NCBI GenBank assembly: GCA_964458015.1
Contig: CAYWGR010000136.1
Span: 1-15,863, forward strand
Length of the DNA: 15,863 nucleotides
From: CAYWGR01 sp964458015
GTDB taxonomy: Bacteria > Planctomycetota > Planctomycetia > Pirellulales > Thermoguttaceae
Direction: 5' to 3'
Of this stretch, positions 1-6,794 are shown piece by piece (the first letter of the stretch is position 1; every line of letters begins with the position of its first letter). The position numbers were made by a program, and so were the translations under genes. A model generated the notes under the pieces. That model made no database searches. It was not told the DNA's origin and saw only the letters and a program-made list of their open reading frames with translations.

Positions 1-2
1 TC

Positions 3-389
3 GCCCGAAAAGGTTTTTCAATCGGCAAGAAAATACACTGGGAGCCGGAGTTGTTGGAAGACCTGATGGAATTGATCGCCGAGGTTGCGCCGAAGGCGCA
101 ATTCCTTTGGAACAACAAGCAGATGGTGCCGATCTATTTGCCTGAGCAGCGCGCGGCGTGGACGATTGTGCAAACGAAGAAGCTCGACGGAGTTTATATG
201 CATTTGACGGGGCCCAAGGGCCGCTTTGCCTTGGGACAGCTTACCGATTTGGGCCACGATCCCGAGTTGGACGGACGTCATTCCGGTTTCGACGTCATTC
301 ATCTGATATTCCGCGCGGTCGAAGATCTGTCGCGGGGAAATTTGCGTGGATTTTTGAAAGAACACTTGGCCGCGGTGCAAGGTAAATAA
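3..389 (+). CDS. 3' end of a large gene, probably UvrA (excinuclease ABC subunit A) C-terminal extension; partial
   Basis: The frame is open from the first complete codon (position 3) to TAA at 387-389, so the gene begins outside the window and only its last 128 residues are visible. A TTG at 51 could be read as a start, but the codons before it (ARKGFSIGKKIHWEPE) continue the same protein style, so I treat this as a truncated 3' end. The fragment is a compact alpha/beta domain with FLWNNKQMV, PEQRAAW, LTGPKGRFALGQ and HLIFRAVEDL. I recognise these, from memory only, as resembling the tail that follows the ABC ATPase part of UvrA in Planctomycetes; no Walker, signature or zinc-finger motif lies in the visible part. 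If right, the complete protein acts in nucleotide excision repair as the damage sensor of UvrABC. The stop overlaps the next start (TAATG), suggesting translational coupling. Moderate confidence in identity, high confidence that it is coding. Confidence 0.6.
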   Translation, partial: ARKGFSIGKKIHWEPELLEDLMELIAEVAPKAQFLWNNKQMVPIYLPEQRAAWTIVQTKKLDGVYMHLTGPKGRFALGQLTDLGHDPELDGRHSGFDVIHLIFRAVEDLSRGNLRGFLKEHLAAVQGK

Positions 390-1042
390 TGGCCGATCTA
401 CTTCCAACGCGATTTCTCTTCCGCTTTGCAGTGCCTTGCCGGCGCAGGGATCCTTTGTGGACGAACAAGGGGCTGCAATTAGACGAGACCTATCGGCTCG
501 TCGGTTTGGCCGACCTGGAGGAACTGAAGACGTCGTGGGCCGAGGTGCGTGCAGCCTGGAACGAAGCGGGGTTGGCGTTTGCCGTGCATGTGCGGGGGAA
601 AAAGCAGGCGCCTTGGTGCCGGGCCGCGAAACCGGAAGATAGCGATTGTTTGCAAATTTGGATCGACACACGCGATGTTCATAATGTGCATCGTGCCAGC
701 CGTTTTTGTCATCGTTTTATCTTTCTGCCGTCCGGCGGCGGAGCGCGATTGGACCGGCCGGTGGCCGTCTCATTGCCGATTAACCGCGCGCGCGAGCTGC
801 ACAACCCCATTCAGGGGGAATTATTGCAAGCCCGTTGCGAAAAGCTACCGGATGGGTATATACTTGAGGTGCTGATTCCCGCGGAAGCTTTGACGGGATT
901 CGACACGACCGAACATACCCACCTTGGATTTACGTACGCCGTCCTAGATCGTGAGCTAGGCGAACAAACCTTCGGCGTCGGCAGTCCGATGCCCTATCCT
1001 GAAGATCCCAGCCTTTGGGCGACGTTGGAGTTACAACGCTAA
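389..1042 (+). CDS. DOMON/CBM9-like domain protein
   Basis: This 217-residue protein has no signal peptide or membrane segment and looks cytoplasmic. The visible fold pattern is that of a single carbohydrate-binding-module-9/DOMON-like beta-sandwich: a strand set ending in GLAFAVHVRGK, then the typical SDCLQIWIDTRD stretch (about residues 89-100), a strand FCHRFIFLP, then EVLIPAEALTGF and LGFTYAVLDRELGEQ near the C-terminus. In exported proteins such domains bind sugars or haem, but the lack of an export signal makes that role uncertain here. The ATG overlaps the preceding stop by one base (TAATG), so it is probably co-translated with the upstream, likely uvrA, gene. The next gene begins only 20 nt later but encodes a secreted protein, so membership in one transcript says little about shared function. 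Function unknown; domain call moderately confident. Confidence 0.6.
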   Translation: MADLLPTRFLFRFAVPCRRRDPLWTNKGLQLDETYRLVGLADLEELKTSWAEVRAAWNEAGLAFAVHVRGKKQAPWCRAAKPEDSDCLQIWIDTRDVHNVHRASRFCHRFIFLPSGGGARLDRPVAVSLPINRARELHNPIQGELLQARCEKLPDGYILEVLIPAEALTGFDTTEHTHLGFTYAVLDRELGEQTFGVGSPMPYPEDPSLWATLELQR

Positions 1043-1062
1043 TAAACGAAGGGAATTCTTTT

Positions 1063-2883
1063 ATGCGCAATCGAATTACGTGGGTCGCGGCGATTGTTGT
1101 TTGGGGGCTGGGCGTTTCGGCATTGCAAGCCGGCGATCTCATGTTGGCCAACAACGGCAAGTCGGACTACAAAATCGTGACGGCCGACAATGCTTCGCCC
1201 TGCACCAAACATGCGGCCGAGGAATTGCAGAAGTTCCTTCAACAGATCACCGGCGTCAAGCTGCCGATCATCACCGACAAGCAGCCCAAGGGCCCCAAGG
1301 AAGTCATTATCGGCAACTGCGAGCGTTTGAAGGGGGTTGATCTGAAGCTGGATTTGGCCACGTTGGGCAACGAGGGATATTTGCTGCGCGCGGTCGGCGA
1401 CAATTTGCTCATCATCGGCGGGCCTTTGCGCGGAAACTTGTACGGCGTTTACGGCTTACTGGAGGATCATTTCGGTTGTCGATGGTTTACGCCCACGGTG
1501 AGCCGTATCCCTAAGAATCCCGTGTTGGTCATCGGTGCGCTCGATGATAAGCAGATCCCCGCGTTGGAATACCGCGAGCCGTTTGTGGCCGATTGTTTCG
1601 ACGGCGACTGGTGCGCGCGGAATCGCATGAATTCCAGCTCCGGCCGTTTGGAGGAAAAGCACGGCGGCAAGGTGAAGTTCGGCGACGGCTTTTTCTGCCA
1701 CACGTTCAACAACATGGTTCCGCCGGGCAAGTATTTCAAAGAGCATCCCGAGTATTTTTCGCTGGTCAAGGGCAAGCGGGTAGGGGAAAACACGCAGCTT
1801 TGCTGCACGAATCCGGAAGTGATTCGTCTTTGCACCGAGGCCGTGTTGGCGGCCATGCGAGCACAGCCGCAGTCCACCGTGTTTTCGGTCTCGCAAAACG
1901 ATTACGACAACCATTGCGAGTGCGACGCTTGCCAGGCATTGGCTAAGGAAGAAGATTCGCAGATGGCGCCGGTGCTGCAATTGGTCAACAGCGTGGCCGA
2001 GGCGGCCGGAAAGGAATTTCCGGATAAGATCGTGGAAACCTTGGCCTATCAGTGGACGCGCAAGGCTCCGAAAACGATCAAGCCGCGGCGGAATGTGGTG
2101 ATTCGGCTTTGTTCGATCGAATGCTGTTTTTCGCATCCGTTGGCCACTTGCGAAAGTCCGCAAAACAAGGCGTTTTGCGCGGATGTCGAGGCCTGGGCCA
2201 AGCTGGCCCCGCGTCTTTGGGTCTGGGATTACACGACCGATTTCTCGAATTATCTGCTGCCCTTCCCCAATCGGCACGTGTTGGGGCCGAACATTCGTTT
2301 CCTTGCGGCCCATAATGTGAGAGGCATTTTTGAGGAAGACAACTACCAATCCACCAACGGCGAAATGTCGGAGCTGGACGGCTATCTCATGGCCAAGGCT
2401 CTTTGGAACCCGAAATGTGATTTGAATCGCGCCACGGTCGAGTTTTTGATCGAGAACTACGTCGAGGCAGCCGCCCCGATCCGCCAATATCTCGACATGC
2501 TGCACAGGCGCGTCGATCGCGAGAAGATCCACGTCAACATTTGGGCGGGGGCCGACAGTCCTCACCTGACCGACGAGTTGCTTATCAAGGCCAATGCACT
2601 TTGGCAGGAAGCGGAGGAATTGACCTCGTCTTCGCCCATTGTTTTACGGCGCGTGAAGCTTGCGCGCATGAGCGTTGATTTTGCCATTATGGAGCGTGCG
2701 CGTTTGGAGGCACAAAAGAAATTGCCGGCCAATGAAGCGTTTCAAGCGGTGGCCGCCGAGCGTTTCAAGCCGTTTATGGAAGTGCTGAAGGGCAGCAACT
2801 TGACCCATTTGCGGGAAGGGCCGCCGATGGACAAGGATGCCTATCGCCGCGACTTGGCCAAGGCTCTTGCGATTGAAGAGTAG
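1063..2883 (+). CDS. Secreted DUF4838 domain protein, paralogue 1 (putative glycoside-hydrolase-like)
   Basis: The 606-residue protein starts at ATG 1063, chosen over an in-frame start at 1015 because GAAGGGA lies just upstream and the frame then begins directly with a Sec signal peptide (hydrophobic residues 7-20, cleavage near A23). Residues about 35-155 form an N-terminal alpha/beta domain like those before the catalytic barrel of GH20/GH67 enzymes: ASPCTKHAAEELQKFL, LPIITDKQPKGPKEVIIG, LRGNLYGVYGLLEDHFGCRW. The remainder matches DUF4838, a family of secreted proteins that I do not know to be enzymatically characterised. Conserved features are FSVSQND (274-280), CECDAC (285-290), LCSIECC (349-355) and GIFEEDNY (421-428). 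It is followed by a close paralogue (by eye about two thirds identical). Likely role: binding or cleaving a glycan outside the cytoplasm. The acidic residues of GIFEED are candidates for catalysis, which is inference only. Confidence 0.8.
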   Translation: MRNRITWVAAIVVWGLGVSALQAGDLMLANNGKSDYKIVTADNASPCTKHAAEELQKFLQQITGVKLPIITDKQPKGPKEVIIGNCERLKGVDLKLDLATLGNEGYLLRAVGDNLLIIGGPLRGNLYGVYGLLEDHFGCRWFTPTVSRIPKNPVLVIGALDDKQIPALEYREPFVADCFDGDWCARNRMNSSSGRLEEKHGGKVKFGDGFFCHTFNNMVPPGKYFKEHPEYFSLVKGKRVGENTQLCCTNPEVIRLCTEAVLAAMRAQPQSTVFSVSQNDYDNHCECDACQALAKEEDSQMAPVLQLVNSVAEAAGKEFPDKIVETLAYQWTRKAPKTIKPRRNVVIRLCSIECCFSHPLATCESPQNKAFCADVEAWAKLAPRLWVWDYTTDFSNYLLPFPNRHVLGPNIRFLAAHNVRGIFEEDNYQSTNGEMSELDGYLMAKALWNPKCDLNRATVEFLIENYVEAAAPIRQYLDMLHRRVDREKIHVNIWAGADSPHLTDELLIKANALWQEAEELTSSSPIVLRRVKLARMSVDFAIMERARLEAQKKLPANEAFQAVAAERFKPFMEVLKGSNLTHLREGPPMDKDAYRRDLAKALAIEE

Positions 2884-3094
2884 TATCTCCCCAAGGAAAA
2901 CAGTTTATTGTCCCGCCGAATTTCGGCCCGTCGTGCGCGGGCCTGTTGTTGTGCGTGATCTCGTGAAGAGATGCGTGTTGTTTGGGGCTGCGAAGCCACA
3001 AGCGGCTTCATGGATTGGATCGATACCAGCTACTGACATTTGCAGTGTAAATAGTATTTGCGCTGCATTCCCGCCTAAAAAAAGGAGAAAACTC
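2884..3094. other. Gap between the DUF4838 paralogues, with two weak hairpins
   Basis: This 211-nt gap contains two small inverted repeats. GGCCCG (2925-2930) pairs with CGGGCC (2938-2943) around a 7-nt loop and is followed by TGTTGTTGTG, a poor terminator tail. GAAGCC (2992-2997) pairs with GGCTTC (3004-3009) around 6 nt. A tight palindrome GCCGAA-T-TTCGGC (2915-2927) overlaps the first hairpin. The frame of the second paralogue stays open through this region back to 2837, but nothing in it resembles a protein family. I could not assign a promoter with both boxes at good spacing. The gap may allow partial termination or separate initiation, so the two paralogues need not be expressed equally. 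Confidence 0.35.
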
Positions 3095-4912
3095 ATGTTG
3101 CAACGCTTGACGTTCGCAGCGGCAATGGTTCTTTCTGGTTTTATTCTTTCGCGCGCCGCGGCCGGCGAACTTGTGCTGGCGGAAAACGGCAAATCGGAGT
3201 ACAAGATCGTCGTGGCCGACAATGCTTCGCCCTCGACGAAACACGGGGCCGAGGAGTTGCAGAGTTTCTTGGAACGGATCACCGGGGTCAAGTTGCCGAT
3301 CCTATCCGACCAGCAGCCGAAGGGGCCGAAAGAAATTATCCTGGGCGAGAACGCCCGGCTGAAGGATTTGGGCGCGACGATCGACGTGCCTTCGCTCGGC
3401 AAAGAGGGTTACGTGATCCGCACGGTCGGCGATAGCTTGGTCATCGTCGGCGGTGCGTTGCGGGGGAATCTGTACGGGGTCTATGGGTTTTTAGAGGATC
3501 ATCTGGGCTGCCGATGGTTCGCGCCCGGCGTGGATCGGATCCCCAAGTCGCCTCGATTGGCCATCGGCGCGATCGACGACCGTCAGGTTCCGGTGCTTGA
3601 GTATCGCGAGCCGTTCACGTTCGAGTGTTTCGATGGCGATTGGGCCGCTAGAAACCGCATGAATTCCCATGCGGCTCGGTTGGAAACGAAGCACGGCGAA
3701 AAGATGCACATTTCGTCGTTGTGCCACACGTTTTTATATTTGGTGCCCACGGACAAGTATTTCAACGAGCATCCCGAGTATTTCGCGTTGGTGAAAGGCA
3801 AGCGGCAGAAGGAATACCCGCAGCTTTGCTGCACCAATCCCGACGTGATGCGTATTTGCACGGAATCCGTGTTGAAACTGATGCGGGAGCAGCCGCAAAA
3901 CATCGTTTTTTCGGTATCGCAGAACGATTGGGACAACCATTGCGAGTGCGACAAGTGTCAGGCGTTGGCCAAGCAGGAAGAATCGCAGATGGGACCGGTG
4001 ATGCAATTGGTCAACTACGTGGCCGAGCGTGTCGAGAAGGAATTTCCCGATAAAATCGTGGAAACGCTGGCTTACCAATGGACGCGCAAGCCGCCGAAGA
4101 CGATGCGACCGCGGCCGAACGTAGTCATCATGCTCTGCTCGATCGAGTGCTGTTTCAGCCATTCGTTGGAGAAGTGCGACAATGCGGTGAATCAAAAGTT
4201 CTGTTCCGACATTCGAGAATGGGCGAAAGTTGCGCCAAGGCTTTGGATTTGGGACTACGTGACGGATTTCGGCAACTATCTGCTGCCGTTCCCGAACCAG
4301 CGGGTTCGCGCGCCGAACATCCGGTTCTTCGTGGCGAACAACGTGAAGGGTATTTTCGAGCAGGATACATATGACACGTCGGACAGCGAGCTTTGGGCGC
4401 TCGGCGGTTACATGACCGCCAAGCTGCTTTGGAATCCGAACTATGATGCCAATAAGGCGATGGCGGAATTTCTGGACGGCTATTACGGCAAAGCCGCGCC
4501 GGCGGTTCGTTCGTATATCGACTTGATCCACGATCATGCGGAGCAGAAGAATTTGCATGTGCAGCTTTGGACTCCGCCCAGCAGCCCGCATGTCAGCGAT
4601 GATATTCTGCTTAAGGCCGATGCGTTGTGGCAGCAGGCCGAAACGCTCGCCGCCGATCAGGCCGAGTTGTTGGATCGCGTGAAGCGTTCGCGGATGAGCG
4701 TGGATTTCACCATTTTGGAACGTGCCCGATTGCAGGCGAAGAAGCAGATGCCGGCCAACGAGGCTTTGCTCAAATTGGCGGCGGCTCGCCTGGGGCCATT
4801 TGCCAAGGTTTTAGAGGCCAGCAAGCTTACCAAGCTTAAGGAATACACGGACGTGGACAAAAAGGCGTATTGCAGCGAACTGGCCAAGGATCTTGGGGTA
4901 ACGTCGTTTTAA
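3095..4912 (+). CDS. Secreted DUF4838 domain protein, paralogue 2 (putative glycoside-hydrolase-like)
   Basis: The 605-residue protein starts at ATG 3095, preceded by the best Shine-Dalgarno site in the window (AAAGGAG ending at 3087, 7 nt before ATG) and followed at once by a Sec signal peptide (hydrophobic residues 5-19, cleavage near A23). An upstream in-frame extension to 2837 would bury the signal peptide and is rejected. The architecture matches the first paralogue almost without gaps: N-terminal GH20/GH67-like alpha/beta domain, then DUF4838. The same cysteine-rich landmarks are kept (QLCCTNP, CECDKC, LCSIECC), as are FSVSQND and ETLAYQWTRK. Differences concentrate around the segments after RNRMNS and CCFSH and near the C-terminus, consistent with divergence in surface or substrate loops after duplication. 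Likely an extracytoplasmic glycan-active or glycan-binding protein. Family assignment is good; biochemical role is unknown. Confidence 0.8.
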   Translation: MLQRLTFAAAMVLSGFILSRAAAGELVLAENGKSEYKIVVADNASPSTKHGAEELQSFLERITGVKLPILSDQQPKGPKEIILGENARLKDLGATIDVPSLGKEGYVIRTVGDSLVIVGGALRGNLYGVYGFLEDHLGCRWFAPGVDRIPKSPRLAIGAIDDRQVPVLEYREPFTFECFDGDWAARNRMNSHAARLETKHGEKMHISSLCHTFLYLVPTDKYFNEHPEYFALVKGKRQKEYPQLCCTNPDVMRICTESVLKLMREQPQNIVFSVSQNDWDNHCECDKCQALAKQEESQMGPVMQLVNYVAERVEKEFPDKIVETLAYQWTRKPPKTMRPRPNVVIMLCSIECCFSHSLEKCDNAVNQKFCSDIREWAKVAPRLWIWDYVTDFGNYLLPFPNQRVRAPNIRFFVANNVKGIFEQDTYDTSDSELWALGGYMTAKLLWNPNYDANKAMAEFLDGYYGKAAPAVRSYIDLIHDHAEQKNLHVQLWTPPSSPHVSDDILLKADALWQQAETLAADQAELLDRVKRSRMSVDFTILERARLQAKKQMPANEALLKLAAARLGPFAKVLEASKLTKLKEYTDVDKKAYCSELAKDLGVTSF

Positions 4913-5024
4913 TACCAAAAGATGCCGATATTTGCCAAGCATTAAGGCGGAAGAGGGGGTAAACTGAATAGGCTATGCTCGCGATCTCCCGCCGTTTTTT
5001 CACTCCTTGAAAAGGGTTCTGTTT

Positions 5025-6431
5025 ATGAGCGAAGCTAAGAAGAGTGTTACGCCGCGTCGTGATTTTCTGAAGAGCACCGCCCGGCTGGCCGCCGTTTCGG
5101 CCTTGGCGGGTGTTGCGATACCCAATGTTCATGCCGGTGAAGACAACACCATTCGGCTGGCGTTGATCGGTTGCGGCGGGCGAGGAAGCGGGGCGGTGGC
5201 CAATGCGATGTCGGCCGGCGGCTTGGTGATGAGCAACGACTATCGCGCCTCGGGCGAAGAGGATGCAAAATCCTCTGGTCCGGTCCGGTTGGTTGCCATG
5301 GCCGATTTGTTCGAAAACCGGCTGACGCAAGCCCACGGCTCGTTGAGCAAAGCGTTGGGCAATCAGGTCGACGTGCCCAAGGAGCGGCAATTCATCGGCT
5401 TCGACGCCTATCGGAAGGCCATCGACTGCCTTCGTCCGGGCGATGTGGCGATGTTGACCACCCATGCGGCGTTCCGCGCCGCGCACTTGGAATACGCCAT
5501 CGAGAAGGGCGTCCATGTGTTCATGGAGAAGACGTTCGCCGTCGATCCGGCCGGCGTGCAGCAAATGCTCAAGTTGGGCGAGGCGGCCGATAAGAAGGGT
5601 CTGAAAATCGCGGCCGGCTTGATGTGCCGCCATTCGTCGGCCCGGCAGGCCATGATCCAGAAGATCCGCGAAGGCGCGATGGGCGATATTCAAATGATTC
5701 GCGCCTATCGCATGGACGGCGGCGCTTGGACCGGTCCCTTCCCCGCCGGGAAGACCGAAGTGCTCGAACAGATCCGCCGCGCGTATCAATTCCTCTGGGT
5801 TTCCTCCGGGTTCTGGATCGAATACATGATCCATCAGATCGACGAATGCTGCTGGATCAAGGACGGGTATCCCGTTTCGGTCCACGGCGTCGGCGGCCGC
5901 TCGGGCAACAACACTGATTGCAGCCAGAACTTGGACAGCTATTCGGTCGAGTACACGTTTGCCGACGGCGCGAAGGCCTTTGTCACCGGCCGCTACATTC
6001 CCAACTGCTTCAGCGACTTCATCACCTACGTTCACGGCACGAAGTGCGCCGGTCAATTTTCGGGCGCGATTCATGCTCCGTCGTCGCAGATCTACAAGGA
6101 TCAGCACACGACGGTCGATAATGTCGCTTGGAAGCCGGCGCGCGAGAAGATCAACCCTTGGCAGGCCGAATGGAATGTGTTTCTCGACGCGATTCGCAAC
6201 AATAAGCCGCACAACGAGACCAAGCGCGCGGCGTTGTCGAACCTTGCGGCGATCATGGGCCGTGCGGCCGTTCATACGGGCAAGGTCATCACCTGGGACG
6301 AGGCCATGAACTCGAAGTTCCAGTTCTGCCCGAACGTCGCGGGTTTAACGCCCGAGACCCCCGCCCCGGTTCATGCCGACGCTCAGGGGCATTATCCGAT
6401 TCCGGTTCCGGGCGTCAGCACGGAAGTTTAA
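5025..6431 (+). CDS. Tat-exported Gfo/Idh/MocA family oxidoreductase
   Basis: The 468-residue NAD(P)-dependent dehydrogenase of the Gfo/Idh/MocA type carries a twin-arginine signal (TPRRDFLKST, residues 10-19, then a hydrophobic stretch ending near VHAGED), so it is predicted to act folded outside the cytoplasm, as is common in Planctomycetes. I chose ATG 5025 rather than TTG 5007 because GAAAAGGG precedes it. Residues 44-60 (RLALIGCGGRGSGAV) are the Rossmann dinucleotide loop. The family EKP motif appears as EKT (168-170); HQID (270-273) falls where the second catalytic-type motif lies. The C-terminal half is the family alpha/beta substrate domain. Substrate cannot be read from sequence; relatives oxidise or epimerise sugars and inositols or bind cofactor tightly, as in glucose-fructose oxidoreductase. 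It follows the DUF4838 pair by 112 nt on the same strand and ends at a strong terminator, suggesting a shared carbohydrate role. Confidence 0.88.
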   Translation: MSEAKKSVTPRRDFLKSTARLAAVSALAGVAIPNVHAGEDNTIRLALIGCGGRGSGAVANAMSAGGLVMSNDYRASGEEDAKSSGPVRLVAMADLFENRLTQAHGSLSKALGNQVDVPKERQFIGFDAYRKAIDCLRPGDVAMLTTHAAFRAAHLEYAIEKGVHVFMEKTFAVDPAGVQQMLKLGEAADKKGLKIAAGLMCRHSSARQAMIQKIREGAMGDIQMIRAYRMDGGAWTGPFPAGKTEVLEQIRRAYQFLWVSSGFWIEYMIHQIDECCWIKDGYPVSVHGVGGRSGNNTDCSQNLDSYSVEYTFADGAKAFVTGRYIPNCFSDFITYVHGTKCAGQFSGAIHAPSSQIYKDQHTTVDNVAWKPAREKINPWQAEWNVFLDAIRNNKPHNETKRAALSNLAAIMGRAAVHTGKVITWDEAMNSKFQFCPNVAGLTPETPAPVHADAQGHYPIPVPGVSTEV

Positions 6432-6457
6432 GAGCGTTCAACAAGTTCGAAGAAATT

Positions 6458-6496
6458 AATGCCATGTCCGCGATTGTCGTGGACATGGCATTTTTC
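6458..6496 (+). terminator. Strong rho-independent terminator after the oxidoreductase
   Basis: A perfect 12-bp stem (6458-6469 with 6481-6492, core GCCATGTCC/GGACATGGC) is extended inward by G·T, C-G, G-C and A-T pairs (6470-6473 with 6477-6480) to a TTG loop. It runs into ATTTTTC, so the tract overlaps the stem base. It lies 27 nt past the oxidoreductase stop and before the converging minus-strand genes, which makes a terminator role convincing. Confidence 0.85.
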
Positions 6497-6542
6497 GTAG
6501 GTTGCGTGAAATGCACTGCGGCCCGAGTTTTAGGGCGCGTTT

Positions 6543-6794
6543 TCAAGGACTGCATTCATCGTTTTCGATCATGGCCAACGGCTGCCCGACGCTGATAGCA
6601 TCGCCTTCGGCTACGAGCTTCTCGATGAGCGTGCCGTCGGTCGGCGAGGGGAGATCGACCGTGGCGCAGCCGGCCAGTACCTCGACGATGGGTTCGCCGG
6701 CAGCTACCCGAGAGCCTTGTTTTACCAACCAAAGGCTCAGCACCATCGGCGTATCGCCGAGGCCGAGATCGGGCAGTTGGAGTTTGCTCAACAT
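6543..6794 (-). CDS. Small lipoyl-domain-like protein lacking the modified lysine
   Basis: The 83-residue protein is essentially one biotinyl/lipoyl-attachment domain: LPDLGLGDTPMVLSLWLVKQG (7-27), GEPIVEVL (33-40), ATVDLPSPTDG (44-54), LIEKLVAEGDAISVGQPL (56-73). In E2 or GcvH-type lipoyl domains the hairpin tip reads DKA, with lipoate on the lysine; here it is G42-C43-A44 (TGC codon at 6668-6666), and no other lysine lies near the tip (remaining ones are K4, K25 and K59). Start ATG 6794 is chosen because it overlaps the lipA stop in ATGTTGA and begins exactly at the domain; the upstream open frame is lipA read in another phase. No catalytic E2 domain follows. It is translationally coupled to lipoyl synthase, suggesting a related role, but it cannot be a conventional lipoylation substrate. 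It could be an accessory or scaffold protein, or a decayed domain. Fold call is confident; role unknown. Confidence 0.75.
   Translation of the reverse strand: MLSKLQLPDLGLGDTPMVLSLWLVKQGSRVAAGEPIVEVLAGCATVDLPSPTDGTLIEKLVAEGDAISVGQPLAMIENDECSP

Noticed and set aside
1456..2565. Long open frame (369 codons) on the minus strand opposite DUF4838 paralogue 1
   Set aside because: The product has no recognisable family pattern and is arginine/histidine-rich as expected from an antisense reading of a GC-rich gene; the plus-strand frame has a signal peptide, start site and paralogue.
2837..3094. N-terminal extension of DUF4838 paralogue 2 by 86 codons
   Set aside because: It would overlap the end of paralogue 1 and place the signal peptide internally; the strong Shine-Dalgarno site before ATG 3095 settles the start.
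4836..6275. 479-codon minus-strand open frame opposite the Gfo/Idh/MocA gene
   Set aside because: It reads through both an intergenic gap and the antisense of a clear oxidoreductase, and shows no domain; it is an antisense artefact.
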